From positions 2,046,001 through 2,110,000 of the forward strand of contig CAVVMG010000001.1 in the NCBI GenBank assembly GCA_963749415.1: a stretch of 64,000 bases of DNA. Reading direction: 5' to 3'. A program made the position numbers and the translations under genes. The notes below the pieces were generated by a model that worked only from the letters and a program-made list of their open reading frames with translations, searched no databases and was not told the origin of the DNA. Numbering within the stretch: the stretch's first letter is position 1; every line of letters starts with the position of its first letter. This DNA is from JALYNX01 sp963749415 (GTDB lineage Bacteria > Actinomycetota > Acidimicrobiia > Spongiisociales > ZC4RG35). Positions 25,633-33,172 of the stretch are shown here, in pieces.

Positions 25633-25638
25633 ACGGTA
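25633..25638 (-). promoter_or_regulatory. Possible coaE -10 box (TACCGT)
   Basis: TACCGT on the minus strand overlaps by two bases the TAGCCT -10 box that drives the histidine kinase in the other direction (25637-25642). If both work, the two promoters cannot be occupied at once. Confidence 0.35.
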
Positions 25639-25642
25639 GCCT
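25637..25642 (+). promoter_or_regulatory. -10 box TAGCCT of the histidine kinase gene, leaderless
   Basis: TAGCCT ends 6 nt before the ATG at 25649 with TTCCCC between and no ribosome-binding site. This is the common leaderless geometry in the window. Confidence 0.5.
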
Positions 25643-25648
25643 TTCCCC

Positions 25649-27151
25649 ATGACCGTCACTGCTCCCTGGGAGCGGCGCGTCCATTTCAGCATCGAGGTCG
25701 GCCAGTTCATCGCCCTCGTGGTCGCCGTGGTCGTCGATCTCGTCGGCAACGGGCCGGACCCTCAATCGTTGATCGCAGTCGCCGTGGCGACCATCTACGT
25801 GATCGCTTCGTCGGCAACGCCGAACGAGTGGTATCACGTCCGTTTTGGCGCCGAGACTTTCACGTTGCTCGGGGCCTTCCTCACCGCGGTCGCCATCACT
25901 CTCACAGGCGGCCCGTCCAGCCCCTACCTGCTCCTCTCCATGGGCCCGCCGATCTTCGCCACTCTCTACGGGGGGATCCGCAGCGGCCTGATGACCGGTC
26001 TCCTCTCCGCCGGCCTCTTGGCCCTGGTAACCCTTTCCCAGGGGTTGATCCTCATCGACGCCGCCCCGGCGATGGCCCTCTACCTGGTTTTCGTGCTTCT
26101 GGTCGGTGTGATCCGCAAGTTGCTCGAAGACATCCACCAGCAGGCGGCGGAGCTCGCCATCGAGAAAGAGTTCGCCACGCAGCGCCTGGAGAGCCTCGAG
26201 GAGATCCACGGGATCCTGGTCCGTCTCTCCCAGGACGTGTCGGCCGGCCGTCTCAATGCGGTCGAGGTCGGCGCCGAGACCCTGGACACTGTCCTCACCA
26301 GGCTCCCCGGATCGGCCGGGAAGCTGGCGATCGAAGGTGAGAGCGGGCTGGTGGTCCTGGCGGCGCGTGGTGTCCCCGATCCCGATGGCCATGTCAACGA
26401 GATCCCGATCACCACCGCCGACTCCTCGGTGGGAATGATGGAACTGGTGACCCCGGAGCCGCTCGAAGACACCGACCGGCTCGCAGTCGAGGCCTATCTC
26501 CGCCCCCTGGGCATTGCGTTTGCCAATCTGCAGTTGCTCCAGGACATTGCGGGGTCGGCCGTCGCCGAGGAGCGGCTCCGCCTGGCCCGCGAGATGCACG
26601 ACGACATCGGGCCCTCCCTGGCCTCACTGGGCTTGGCGCTCGATCTCGCCGGGATGCAGATGGCTCGCGATCCGGAGATGGTGGCCGACCTCAAGGTGTT
26701 GCGGTCCAACGTGACCAAGCTCGTAGAGGACGTTCGGGCCAAGGTGGCCGACCTGCGAAGCACCCCCGGCCCCACGCTCACCGCACGTGTGCTCCAGGCG
26801 AGCAGCGGATTCAACGGCAGCGGCGCACAGATCGTCGTCGACATCGACGAGCGGCGACCACCCCGCCCCGCCTTGATCGGGGACCTCACATCGATCGTCA
26901 CCGAGGCGATGCGCAACGCTCACATACACTCCGGGGCATCGACAATCCTCGTCTCAGGTCAGATCCACCGCGATTGGGGCAATTGCCAGGTGAAGGACGA
27001 TGGGAACGGTTTCAACCCCGAATACGAGCCCGACGGGCATTTTGGCCTACTGGGGATGCGGGAACGTGCCGAAAAGCTTGGAGCAACCATCGATTTCAAT
27101 TCCGAAGCCGGGAGAGGGACAACTGTGACTATTGAATGGGGCAACCGATGA
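25649..27151 (+). CDS. Membrane sensor histidine kinase, NarX/LiaS-type (HisKA_3)
   Basis: 500 residues. About six helices lie in the first ~165 residues, then a coiled linker, a GAF-like region (about 185-310), and the kinase core. The phosphoacceptor is in RLRLAREMHDDIGPSLASLG (His near 316), the N box is EAMRNAHIHSGAS, and the G box is FGLLGMRERAEKLGA with AGRGTTVTIEW. It should autophosphorylate and pass phosphate to the NarL-type regulator encoded next, whose ATG overlaps its stop codon. The signal is unknown. It lies just upstream of the two pilin genes. Confidence 0.9.
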   Translation: MTVTAPWERRVHFSIEVGQFIALVVAVVVDLVGNGPDPQSLIAVAVATIYVIASSATPNEWYHVRFGAETFTLLGAFLTAVAITLTGGPSSPYLLLSMGPPIFATLYGGIRSGLMTGLLSAGLLALVTLSQGLILIDAAPAMALYLVFVLLVGVIRKLLEDIHQQAAELAIEKEFATQRLESLEEIHGILVRLSQDVSAGRLNAVEVGAETLDTVLTRLPGSAGKLAIEGESGLVVLAARGVPDPDGHVNEIPITTADSSVGMMELVTPEPLEDTDRLAVEAYLRPLGIAFANLQLLQDIAGSAVAEERLRLAREMHDDIGPSLASLGLALDLAGMQMARDPEMVADLKVLRSNVTKLVEDVRAKVADLRSTPGPTLTARVLQASSGFNGSGAQIVVDIDERRPPRPALIGDLTSIVTEAMRNAHIHSGASTILVSGQIHRDWGNCQVKDDGNGFNPEYEPDGHFGLLGMRERAEKLGATIDFNSEAGRGTTVTIEWGNR

Positions 27152-27786
27152 TCCGGGTCATGATCGCCGACGACCACAAGCTGTTTGCCGAGGGCCTGAG
27201 CCAGGCTCTGGATTCCTTGCCCGATGCTCGGGTGGTGGGAGTAGTCGATAGCGGGCCCGCCCTCGAGGAGGCGCTCAACTCTCAGCCCGCCGAGGTATCG
27301 ATCGTTGACATCGAGATGCCCGGTGGTGATGGGATCACCACGATCGCCGATTTGGGCCGCAAGACCAAGGCGATCGTGGTCTCCATGTACGCATCGGATG
27401 ACCAGAAGGCCCGCGCCATTGGCGCCGGCGCCAAGGGCTTTTTCTCCAAGGGAGTCCCCCTGCTCACCCTTGCTGCCGCAGTCCGCGCGGTGGCCGACGG
27501 CAAGAATCTGATCGAGTTGGAGGACCACGAGCGCGACGAGGTCCTCGAGGCCTACAGCCAGGCCCAACTCGACCCCGGTGCGGCATCTCTCACCGAAAGA
27601 GAGAGGGAGATCCTCCAGTTGCTGGCGATCGGTGTCTCTGCCACCGACGAGCTGGCCGACCGGCTCTACATCTCTCAAAAGACGGTGAAAAACCACCTGG
27701 CGTCGATATTCCAGAAGCTGGCGGTGAGCGACCGCACTCAGGCCGCCATCGAGGCAATCCGGCTTGGAATCGCCAAACCGCAATGA
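27148..27786 (+). CDS. NarL/FixJ-family response regulator
   Basis: 212 residues. The receiver domain (about 1-118) has the acidic pair in IRVMIADDHKLF, the phosphoacceptor Asp54 in VDIEMPGGDG, and a conserved Lys in AKGFFSKG. The C-terminal LuxR-type DNA-binding domain is at about 150-212 (LTEREREILQLLAIG, DRLYISQKTVKNHLASIFQKL). The ATG at 27148 overlaps the kinase stop (ATGA) and is preferred; an ATG at 27136 is in the same frame. Its stop lies 5 nt before the first inverted-repeat box of the pilin promoters, which makes it the obvious candidate to bind there. Confidence 0.93.
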   Translation: MIRVMIADDHKLFAEGLSQALDSLPDARVVGVVDSGPALEEALNSQPAEVSIVDIEMPGGDGITTIADLGRKTKAIVVSMYASDDQKARAIGAGAKGFFSKGVPLLTLAAAVRAVADGKNLIELEDHERDEVLEAYSQAQLDPGAASLTEREREILQLLAIGVSATDELADRLYISQKTVKNHLASIFQKLAVSDRTQAAIEAIRLGIAKPQ

Positions 27787-27790
27787 GCAG

Positions 27791-27808
27791 ATGGGTCGAT
27801 AGACCCAT
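27791..27808 (+). promoter_or_regulatory. Inverted-repeat operator upstream of flp pilin gene 1
   Basis: ATGGGTC-GATA-GACCCAT is a perfect 7-bp inverted repeat with a 4-bp centre. Exactly 21 nt separate it from the TATCCT -10 box at 27830-27835. A near-copy sits at the same 21-nt distance from the -10 box of the second pilin gene. The half-site GACCCAT resembles heptamers bound by NarL-type regulators, and a NarL-type regulator gene ends 5 nt upstream. Position just upstream of the expected -35 fits an activator site. Confidence 0.6.
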
Positions 27809-27829
27809 GATCTGCCCCTTCGCCCCCCG

Positions 27830-27835
27830 TATCCT
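27830..27835 (+). promoter_or_regulatory. -10 box TATCCT of flp pilin gene 1
   Basis: TATCCT follows the TANNNT form. Transcription would start near 27842, giving a leader of about 15 nt with AGGAGG at 27847-27852. Confidence 0.5.
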
Positions 27836-27857
27836 GATTAGAAGCCAGGAGGAAGCA

Positions 27858-28034
27858 GTGCGTGGGCACTTGATGAAATTGATGGGAGATGAGCGGGGAG
27901 CCGCCCTCGTCGAGTGGGGGATGCTCGTCGTTTTCATCGCCATTGTTGCGCTTGTCGCGGTCACCGCTGGGGGCAATGAGATGTCGGAGTCATACTCCGA
28001 AATCTCATCTGCTCTCACGGAAGCGGGACCGTGA
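27858..28034 (+). CDS. Flp-family type IVb pilin, copy 1
   Basis: 58 residues from a GTG that has a perfect AGGAGG ribosome-binding site 5 nt upstream. A basic leader ending DERG precedes the hydrophobic helix AALVEWGMLVVFIAIVALVA. The prepilin-peptidase site would be after Gly14, with Glu at +5. The canonical Flp Glu-Tyr pair is Glu-Trp here, unlike copy 2. Flp pilins are small subunits polymerised by the Tad machinery, which is encoded convergently a few kb away. It may be a minor pilin. An internal ATG at 27873 is an alternative start. Confidence 0.8.
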   Translation: MRGHLMKLMGDERGAALVEWGMLVVFIAIVALVAVTAGGNEMSESYSEISSALTEAGP

Positions 28035-28038
28035 CTTG

Positions 28039-28056
28039 ATGGTTCGGTAGACCCAT
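28039..28056 (+). promoter_or_regulatory. Inverted-repeat operator upstream of flp pilin gene 2
   Basis: ATGGTTC-GGTA-GACCCAT differs from the box at 27791 by one mismatch in the left arm and one in the centre. Its right edge is again exactly 21 nt from a TANNNT -10 box (TAACTT, 28078-28083). The repetition of both sequence and spacing supports a shared regulator for the two pilin genes. Confidence 0.6.
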
Positions 28057-28077
28057 TGTCACTGAACCAGCCAGGGC

Positions 28078-28083
28078 TAACTT
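28078..28083 (+). promoter_or_regulatory. -10 box TAACTT of flp pilin gene 2
   Basis: TAACTT fits TANNNT and lies 39 nt from the left edge of the operator, the same offset as at the first pilin gene. The expected leader of about 37 nt contains AAGGAGGGG just before the start codon. Confidence 0.45.
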
Positions 28084-28126
28084 GCCCAATGTACTGCAAG
28101 CCAGTAATCCGACTAAGGAGGGGTTT

Positions 28127-28303
28127 ATGCTTGCTCTGTGGACCAAGGTAACGAGCTGGACTCAGTCCGAGAAAGGCGCCTCAATGGTTGAGTACGCCCT
28201 CCTCGTGGTGCTGATCGCCATTGTTGCCCTCGTCGCCGTGCAGATCGCCGGTGAGGAGGTCTCCGAGACCTTCAGCGAGGTCAGCTCCGGTCTCGACCAG
28301 TAG
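28127..28303 (+). CDS. flp: Flp-family type IVb pilin, copy 2
   Basis: 58 residues from the ATG at 28127, which has a strong AAGGAGGGG ribosome-binding site. The leader MLALWTKVTSWTQSEKG ends at the predicted prepilin-peptidase site, followed by ASMVEYALLVVLIAIVALVA with the Flp Glu-Tyr pair and Glu at +5. The short C-terminal part is acidic (GEEVSETFSEVSSGLDQ). This is the better match to the major Flp pilin. A rho-independent terminator follows within 25 nt. No prepilin peptidase gene is present in the window. Confidence 0.87.
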   Translation: MLALWTKVTSWTQSEKGASMVEYALLVVLIAIVALVAVQIAGEEVSETFSEVSSGLDQ

Positions 28304-28324
28304 TCGAAACCTCAATCGATTGAG

Positions 28325-28348
28325 AAGGGCCCGCTTGCGGGCCCTTTT
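28325..28348 (+). terminator. Rho-independent terminator after flp genes
   Basis: AAGGGCCCGC-TT-GCGGGCCCTT forms a perfect 10-bp stem with a 2-nt loop (in practice a 4-nt loop with a 9-bp stem) and ends in a run of T. It closes the kinase-regulator-pilin transcription unit and separates it from the convergent MOSC gene. Confidence 0.9.
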
Positions 28349-28371
28349 CTATTTGCCGGTGAGACCGAGGG

Positions 28372-28917
28372 TCAGAGCTTGATGATCTCGTCCCCGCGTC
28401 GCACCGTGCCCCGGACCACCACCCTGGCGTAGATCCCCCGCATCGACAGGTCCCGACCCACACCGGTGTTGACGAAGCGCAATGCCTCCGCCCCGAAGCG
28501 GCCGGCGAACTTGGCACAGCCTTGATGCGGGATCTCGGTCACCTCGAGGACCGCAGAGCCCAACTCCAGCCTGGTGCCAGCCGGGAGATTCTCCTTGCTC
28601 AGGTCGAGATCCACGTAGAGCTGATCGCCCGCCAATGGCCACCTGCTTCGCTCCCCGGCCACCAGGTCGATCACCCGGGCATTCATCAGCGTGATCTGGG
28701 TGTCGAGGTACTCCCCGATGGGCTCCCCCCTCTGCTCCCAGTCGTCCCCCACCACGCCGATATCCGGCTCCAACTCGGCCTCCTCCAACTCCTCACGGAG
28801 GTCGACGCCAGGGCGCCGGATGATCATCTCGACGGTGCCCGAGTCCCGGGGCGAGCCCTGAATGTGCTCCAGGCCGGCCTCCAGGGCGGCGGTGTCCAGG
28901 AAATGGGTTGTGGTCAC
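28372..28917 (-). CDS. MOSC-domain protein
   Basis: 181 residues. The core has DQLYVDLDLSKENLPAGTRL, VLEVTEIPHQGCAKFAGRFG and NTGVGRDLSMRGIYARVV, the MOSC (molybdenum cofactor sulfurase C-terminal) pattern with a single conserved Cys in HxGC. MOSC proteins handle activated sulfur or molybdenum cofactor, or act in detoxification; the exact substrate is not evident. GTG at 28917 is chosen because upstream frame is taken by the preceding gene's end. It lies 10 nt after the membrane protein that closes the pilus operon, so it may be co-transcribed by read-through. Confidence 0.8.
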   Translation of the reverse strand: MTTTHFLDTAALEAGLEHIQGSPRDSGTVEMIIRRPGVDLREELEEAELEPDIGVVGDDWEQRGEPIGEYLDTQITLMNARVIDLVAGERSRWPLAGDQLYVDLDLSKENLPAGTRLELGSAVLEVTEIPHQGCAKFAGRFGAEALRFVNTGVGRDLSMRGIYARVVVRGTVRRGDEIIKL

Positions 28918-28927
28918 GACCGGAGTA

Positions 28928-30286
28928 TTACATCCCGTCCGGGACCAGCACCACGTATTGCTCGTCCTCGAACACCGGCACCCAGCCTGCCGATCGCAAG
29001 TCCTCGACCACGGGTTCCTCCACCCTAAGCAGCACCTGTTCGATCCCATCCCTCTCGAACACCGGCTCCCACGGCTCCTCTCCGTCACGGACAGCGACGA
29101 ATTCTGCGAGCCGCTCCCGGTAGAGCTCGGCCCGGTCGTCGATGTACACCTGGCGGCCGGGACCTTCAGCCCAGATCAGGTAGCCGCCGGAGCGGTCGTC
29201 GTGGAAGACCCGGCCCTGATCGAGGGCGGAGGCGGCCTCGATCGGAAAGCGCTCCGGATCCAGGGCCCCATCAGACCTGAGGAAGAAGGGGAATACCAGG
29301 ACGAAGGCACCGAACACTGCCGCCTGACCGGTGCTGAACCTGGGGGCGGACAGTGCCTTCATCTCATACACCCCGAGGCTGACCAACGGCAGGAGGGCCA
29401 GCCAGGCCGGTGGGACTGCCCTGGTGGCACTGAGACCCAGGGCGAGGAAGGGCACGATCACCCATAGATGCCGAGGGGTGACCCTCCCCTGCACCGCAGC
29501 CCAGACGATGAGGGCCAGCCCCACCAGGAATGGCAGGAATGTCAGCGAGATCAACTCGGGCTTTCGCCATTCCGAGAGCAGGGCGAGGGCGTCGCCGGCC
29601 TCCAGGAATTCGACGAGGATGGTGAGAACCCCGAGCCCATGGGCGGTGAGAAAGGTCACCAGACCGCTGAGAATCGCCGTAGGCAGCCACTTCCACTCCC
29701 GCTCGGCGATCAGGCTCAGGCCGACATAGGCGAGCCCTATGGCGAAGCTGCCATGGGTGGCGGCCCACACCCAAAACAGGAAGGGGACGGCCCATCGGGT
29801 GGCCGGGCGCTCCCACGCCAGGATCACCAGCACGAACAAGGCAAAGGAGAAGATCACAGGCCGGGGCACCAAGAAGCTGATCAGGAGCAAGGTGCTGAGG
29901 ATCAGCACGACCGCGGTGCCAGAAACGCTCTGCGATCTGCGGTACGAGATGAGACCGATACCGAGAAAGGTGATGGTCGTCGCCAACAGGAGCATGGGAG
30001 GCACGAACCCGAGCCCCCAGTTGCGCTCACCCCAGAAGTAGAGGAGCTCGACCAGCCAGCTTTGAGTCAGCCAGGGCTCGCCGTTCATGGTGAACGAGAA
30101 CGGGTCCGTGGTCAGCACCTGCCCCGCAGTCGTCTGCAAGTCGCCGGCTCGGATGTGCCACAGGAACGAGTTGTCCCGAATCGGGGCCCAGGCGTCGATC
30201 ACCAGAGCCACCCAGGGCACCAGCAGCAGCAGGTGGGCGAATGAGAAGCGACGAGGTGACGGCGAGAGCGCCGTCTCCTCGCTCAT
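28928..30286 (-). CDS. Polytopic membrane protein at the end of the tad operon, unknown
   Basis: 452 residues. About eleven to twelve hydrophobic helices fill residues 15-345, then a soluble C-terminal domain of about 100 residues follows (FHDDRSGGYLIWAEGPGRQV, YIDDRAELYRERLAEFV). An early loop reads RDNSFLWHIRAGDLQTTAG and GEPWLTQSWLVELLYFW. The overall plan, multi-helix core plus an extracytoplasmic tail, resembles GT-C-type glycosyltransferases, but I cannot name it. Its ATG overlaps the tadC stop by one base (TGATG), so it is translated with the pilus operon; a role in pilin glycosylation is a guess. Confidence 0.6.
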   Translation of the reverse strand: MSEETALSPSPRRFSFAHLLLLVPWVALVIDAWAPIRDNSFLWHIRAGDLQTTAGQVLTTDPFSFTMNGEPWLTQSWLVELLYFWGERNWGLGFVPPMLLLATTITFLGIGLISYRRSQSVSGTAVVLILSTLLLISFLVPRPVIFSFALFVLVILAWERPATRWAVPFLFWVWAATHGSFAIGLAYVGLSLIAEREWKWLPTAILSGLVTFLTAHGLGVLTILVEFLEAGDALALLSEWRKPELISLTFLPFLVGLALIVWAAVQGRVTPRHLWVIVPFLALGLSATRAVPPAWLALLPLVSLGVYEMKALSAPRFSTGQAAVFGAFVLVFPFFLRSDGALDPERFPIEAASALDQGRVFHDDRSGGYLIWAEGPGRQVYIDDRAELYRERLAEFVAVRDGEEPWEPVFERDGIEQVLLRVEEPVVEDLRSAGWVPVFEDEQYVVLVPDGM

Positions 30287-31225
30287 CAGTCGATGAAAGC
30301 GGTGCCGATCGAGATCGCCGCCGGCCCCAGGAGCACGATGAACAGCGCCGGGAAGATGCAGAACACCAGCGGGAACACCAGCTTCACAGGGGCGGCAAAC
30401 GCCTTCTCCTGGGCCCGCTGGCGCCGCTTGACCCTCATCTCATCGGCCTGGACCCTCAGCACCCGGGCGATGGTCACGCCGAATGCCTCTGCCTGGATCA
30501 TGGCGAGCATGAACGACCGCAGCTCGTCGAGGTCGGTGCGGTCCATGAGGTGGCGCATGGCGTCACGGCGGCTCACGCCGACCCGGGTCTCCTGGAGCAT
30601 CCGGAAGAACTCCTCGGAGAGCGGGCCGGGGACCGTGGCCACCACCCTGGAGAGAGCAGAGTCGAAACCGAGCCCGGCTTCCACCGAGATCACCAGGAGG
30701 TCGAGGACATCGGGCAGCGCCCGCAGCATCTGATGGCGCTCGGTCGTCGATCTTCCGCTGCAGCCAGGCGTTGGGTCCGAAGAAGCCGAGCACGATGGGG
30801 AGAATGAAGAGGACTGTCCTCTGCAACCCGTCGCTCCCGTAATCCACCAGGAAGAAGGCGGCGAAGAGGCCGAGGGCCGTTGTCAGGAACTTGATGACCA
30901 CGAACGAGGAGGCATCGAGGTTGCCCGGGTTGCCGGCCAGGATCAGCTTGTGCTGGATCTTCTCCATGTATCCGACCGGGGTGAACCGGCGCAGGAAGTT
31001 GGACATCTTGAGGACGATCGGGCCGATGGTCCGTTGTGCCAGCGGCTTGGCCAGCTCGTCGTCACGGATCACGCCCCCGGTTGTCCGCCCGTAGAGGGCG
31101 AGCCGGTTGGACATGTCCTCCCGGGCCCTGGAGACGCCCAGGCCGACCCAGACGACCACGAAGAAGATGAGTGCGCCGACAGTGAGGACCGCCAGCAGTT
31201 GTCCGTCCATTTCCAAGAGGTTCAT
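30286..31225 (-). CDS. tadC: TadC, pilus inner-membrane platform protein (one frameshift)
   Basis: Type II secretion F-domain protein of about 312 residues. The N-terminal frame starts at 31225 (MNLLEMDGQLLAVLTVGALI) and runs to LQRKIDDRA; one base must be removed at about 30735-30742 to continue as HQMLRALPDVLDLLVISVEA and GLGFDSALSRVV, the conserved TadC region, and on to the C-terminal helix pair. TadC pairs with TadB as the membrane platform of the Flp pilus. The start overlaps the tadB stop (ATGA). As given the gene would make a truncated protein; sequence error and real mutation are both possible. Confidence 0.8.
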
Positions 31226-33172
31226 ATTTCGATATCCACGATCTTCTTGAGCCAGAAAATGCCGCCGGCCATCAACAACATCCCGGCCACGATTGCGATC
31301 CTTCCCGTTGGAGACTCGATGAGCGGCATCAGGTAGGCACGGTTGGTGAACCAGAGGAAGGCGCCCAATGCGAACGGCAGCGACCCGAGCACGAATGCCG
31401 AGATCCGGCCCTCGGCGGTCAGCGCCTTGATCTCACCCTTGAGGCGGTTCCGGGAGAGCATGGTGTCGGCAACCGTCTGCAACACCTCGGCCAGGTTCCC
31501 ACCGACCTCACGCTGGATCTCGATGGCCATGGTCGCCCACTCGAAGTCCTGGGATTGGGTCCTCTCCGCGATGCCCGCCAGCGAGTCGGAGACGGTGCGA
31601 CCCAGCCGGGCCTCGGTAACCGCACGGCTGAACTCTCTGGAGGTGGGCTCCGGGGCCTCGGCAGCCACCGCCTCGATCGCCTGTAGCAAGGAATAGCCGG
31701 CTCGCAGCGACGTGGAGAGCAGGGTGAGGGTGTCCGGGAGCTGCTTCTCGAAACGGGTCTTCTCACGGCCACCCGCATACCGGATCATGAAGATGAAGAA
31801 CAAGAGCAGGGCTCCGAAGACGATGAGCCCGGTCATCGGGCTGTTGAAGATCGCCAGGAAGACACCGCCGACAGCGGCAAGGCCGAACATGGCCAGGATT
31901 GCCTCGCCCGGAGTCATCGGGATGTTGGCCTGCTCCAGGGCGGCATTCACGCCGGAGAGCATCCCGCGCTTCCTCACCTCTTCTTCTGCGGCCTGGCTGA
32001 AGCGGTTGAGCAGGGGGATCCGCTGCAAGAACGGCACCTTCTCGACCTCATCGGCACGGCCTCGACGGCCGTAGGCCTGGAGCCGCTTGGCAAATCTGCC
32101 CCCGCCCTCCTCGTCGTCCCGGCCAAACAGGATGATCAGGAACAGGAAGAGGGTGAGCCCGAGGCCGACGGCTCCGATCAGGGCCAGAGAGCTCGACGGG
32201 AGTGGGAGGGAGTTCTCGACAGTGATCGTGCTCGGGGGAATGGTGGTCACGGTGGTGCTTGGCGCGGCGGTGGTCGTCGTCGCGTAGCCGGAAACCGCGA
32301 AGGTTGTCGATGAGGTCAGCTCGCCGTAGCTGGCCACGAACTCGGCGTCACCGGGCGTGGTCACCGGGGAAACGAAACGAGCGACGAGGGTGTTGCTGAT
32401 CTCCCGCGCGATCTGGGTGTAGAGACCGGAAAGGGCGGCCGGGTCCGGGGTGGAGAGGAAGAGCCCTCCCCCGGCCGTGGCCACCGCTTGCACGGCGTCA
32501 GGGTTGAAATCAGGTGATTCCAATGCGACTCCGAAAGTCCGCACGTCGCTGGCTCGCGACCGCGGCGAGGGCCTCCTCGGCGGTGGCGGTGGAAGCAGTG
32601 TCCTCACCGTCACTCATCACGATCATGTTCGGGATCAGGGTGTCGGTCGAGGGGTTGTCGAACAGGCTCAACCCGAGCAGCACCCCGTCGTTGAAGGCGG
32701 TTTCCCCGGCTGCCTCGAGGGAATCGATTCGGGCGTTGAGGTCATTGGCGTTGGTGGTGAAACCGATGTCGACGACCGCGGTGTCGGCAAAGCTGACGAT
32801 GGCGATCGAGTCTTCGGGCCGCTTCTCGGCGATGAAGCTCTTTGCGGCGTCCTTGGCCGCCTGCATCGGGTCGCCCTCCATGGAGCCCGAGGTGTCGATT
32901 ACCAGGACGACGCCGACCGGGACAGAGGACTCGCCCAGAGGAGCGGTCTCCAGGTTGCTGACCGGCTGACCGTCGACGGTCACCTGCAGCTGAGCCGGGT
33001 CCGGGGACTCTGGCAGGTTGCGGAACTCCACGACCATCAGGGTCTGGCCGCCCTCCGCATACCGCGAGGCATTGATGTCGGTGATCTCGATCTCCGGCGC
33101 GGTGGTTTGAGCCATCGCAGTCGCGCTCAGTCCCAAGACGAGCGCGACCACGAGTAGGAGGAGTTTTCTCAC
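31222..33172 (-). CDS. tadB: TadB with N-terminal von Willebrand A domain (one frameshift)
   Basis: About 649 residues after correcting one extra base near 32550-32560. A signal peptide (MRKLLLLVVALVLGLSATAMA) leads to an extracytoplasmic vWA domain with the metal-site motif VIDTSGSMEGDP (Asp93) and VMSDGEDT. A Thr-rich linker and a transmembrane helix (ALIGAVGLGLTLFLFLIILFG) follow, then the cytoplasmic type II secretion F domain (LPDTLTLLSTSLRAGYSLLQ, IQREVGGNLAEVLQTVADT). TadB is a platform protein that works with the CpaF ATPase. The frameshift falls inside the vWA domain. GTG at 33172 follows the cpaF stop TAG directly. Confidence 0.8.

Noticed and set aside
25631..26599. Long N-terminal extension of CoaE
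   Set aside because: The extension lies antisense to the histidine kinase gene and has no domain; CoaE has its normal length from 25630.
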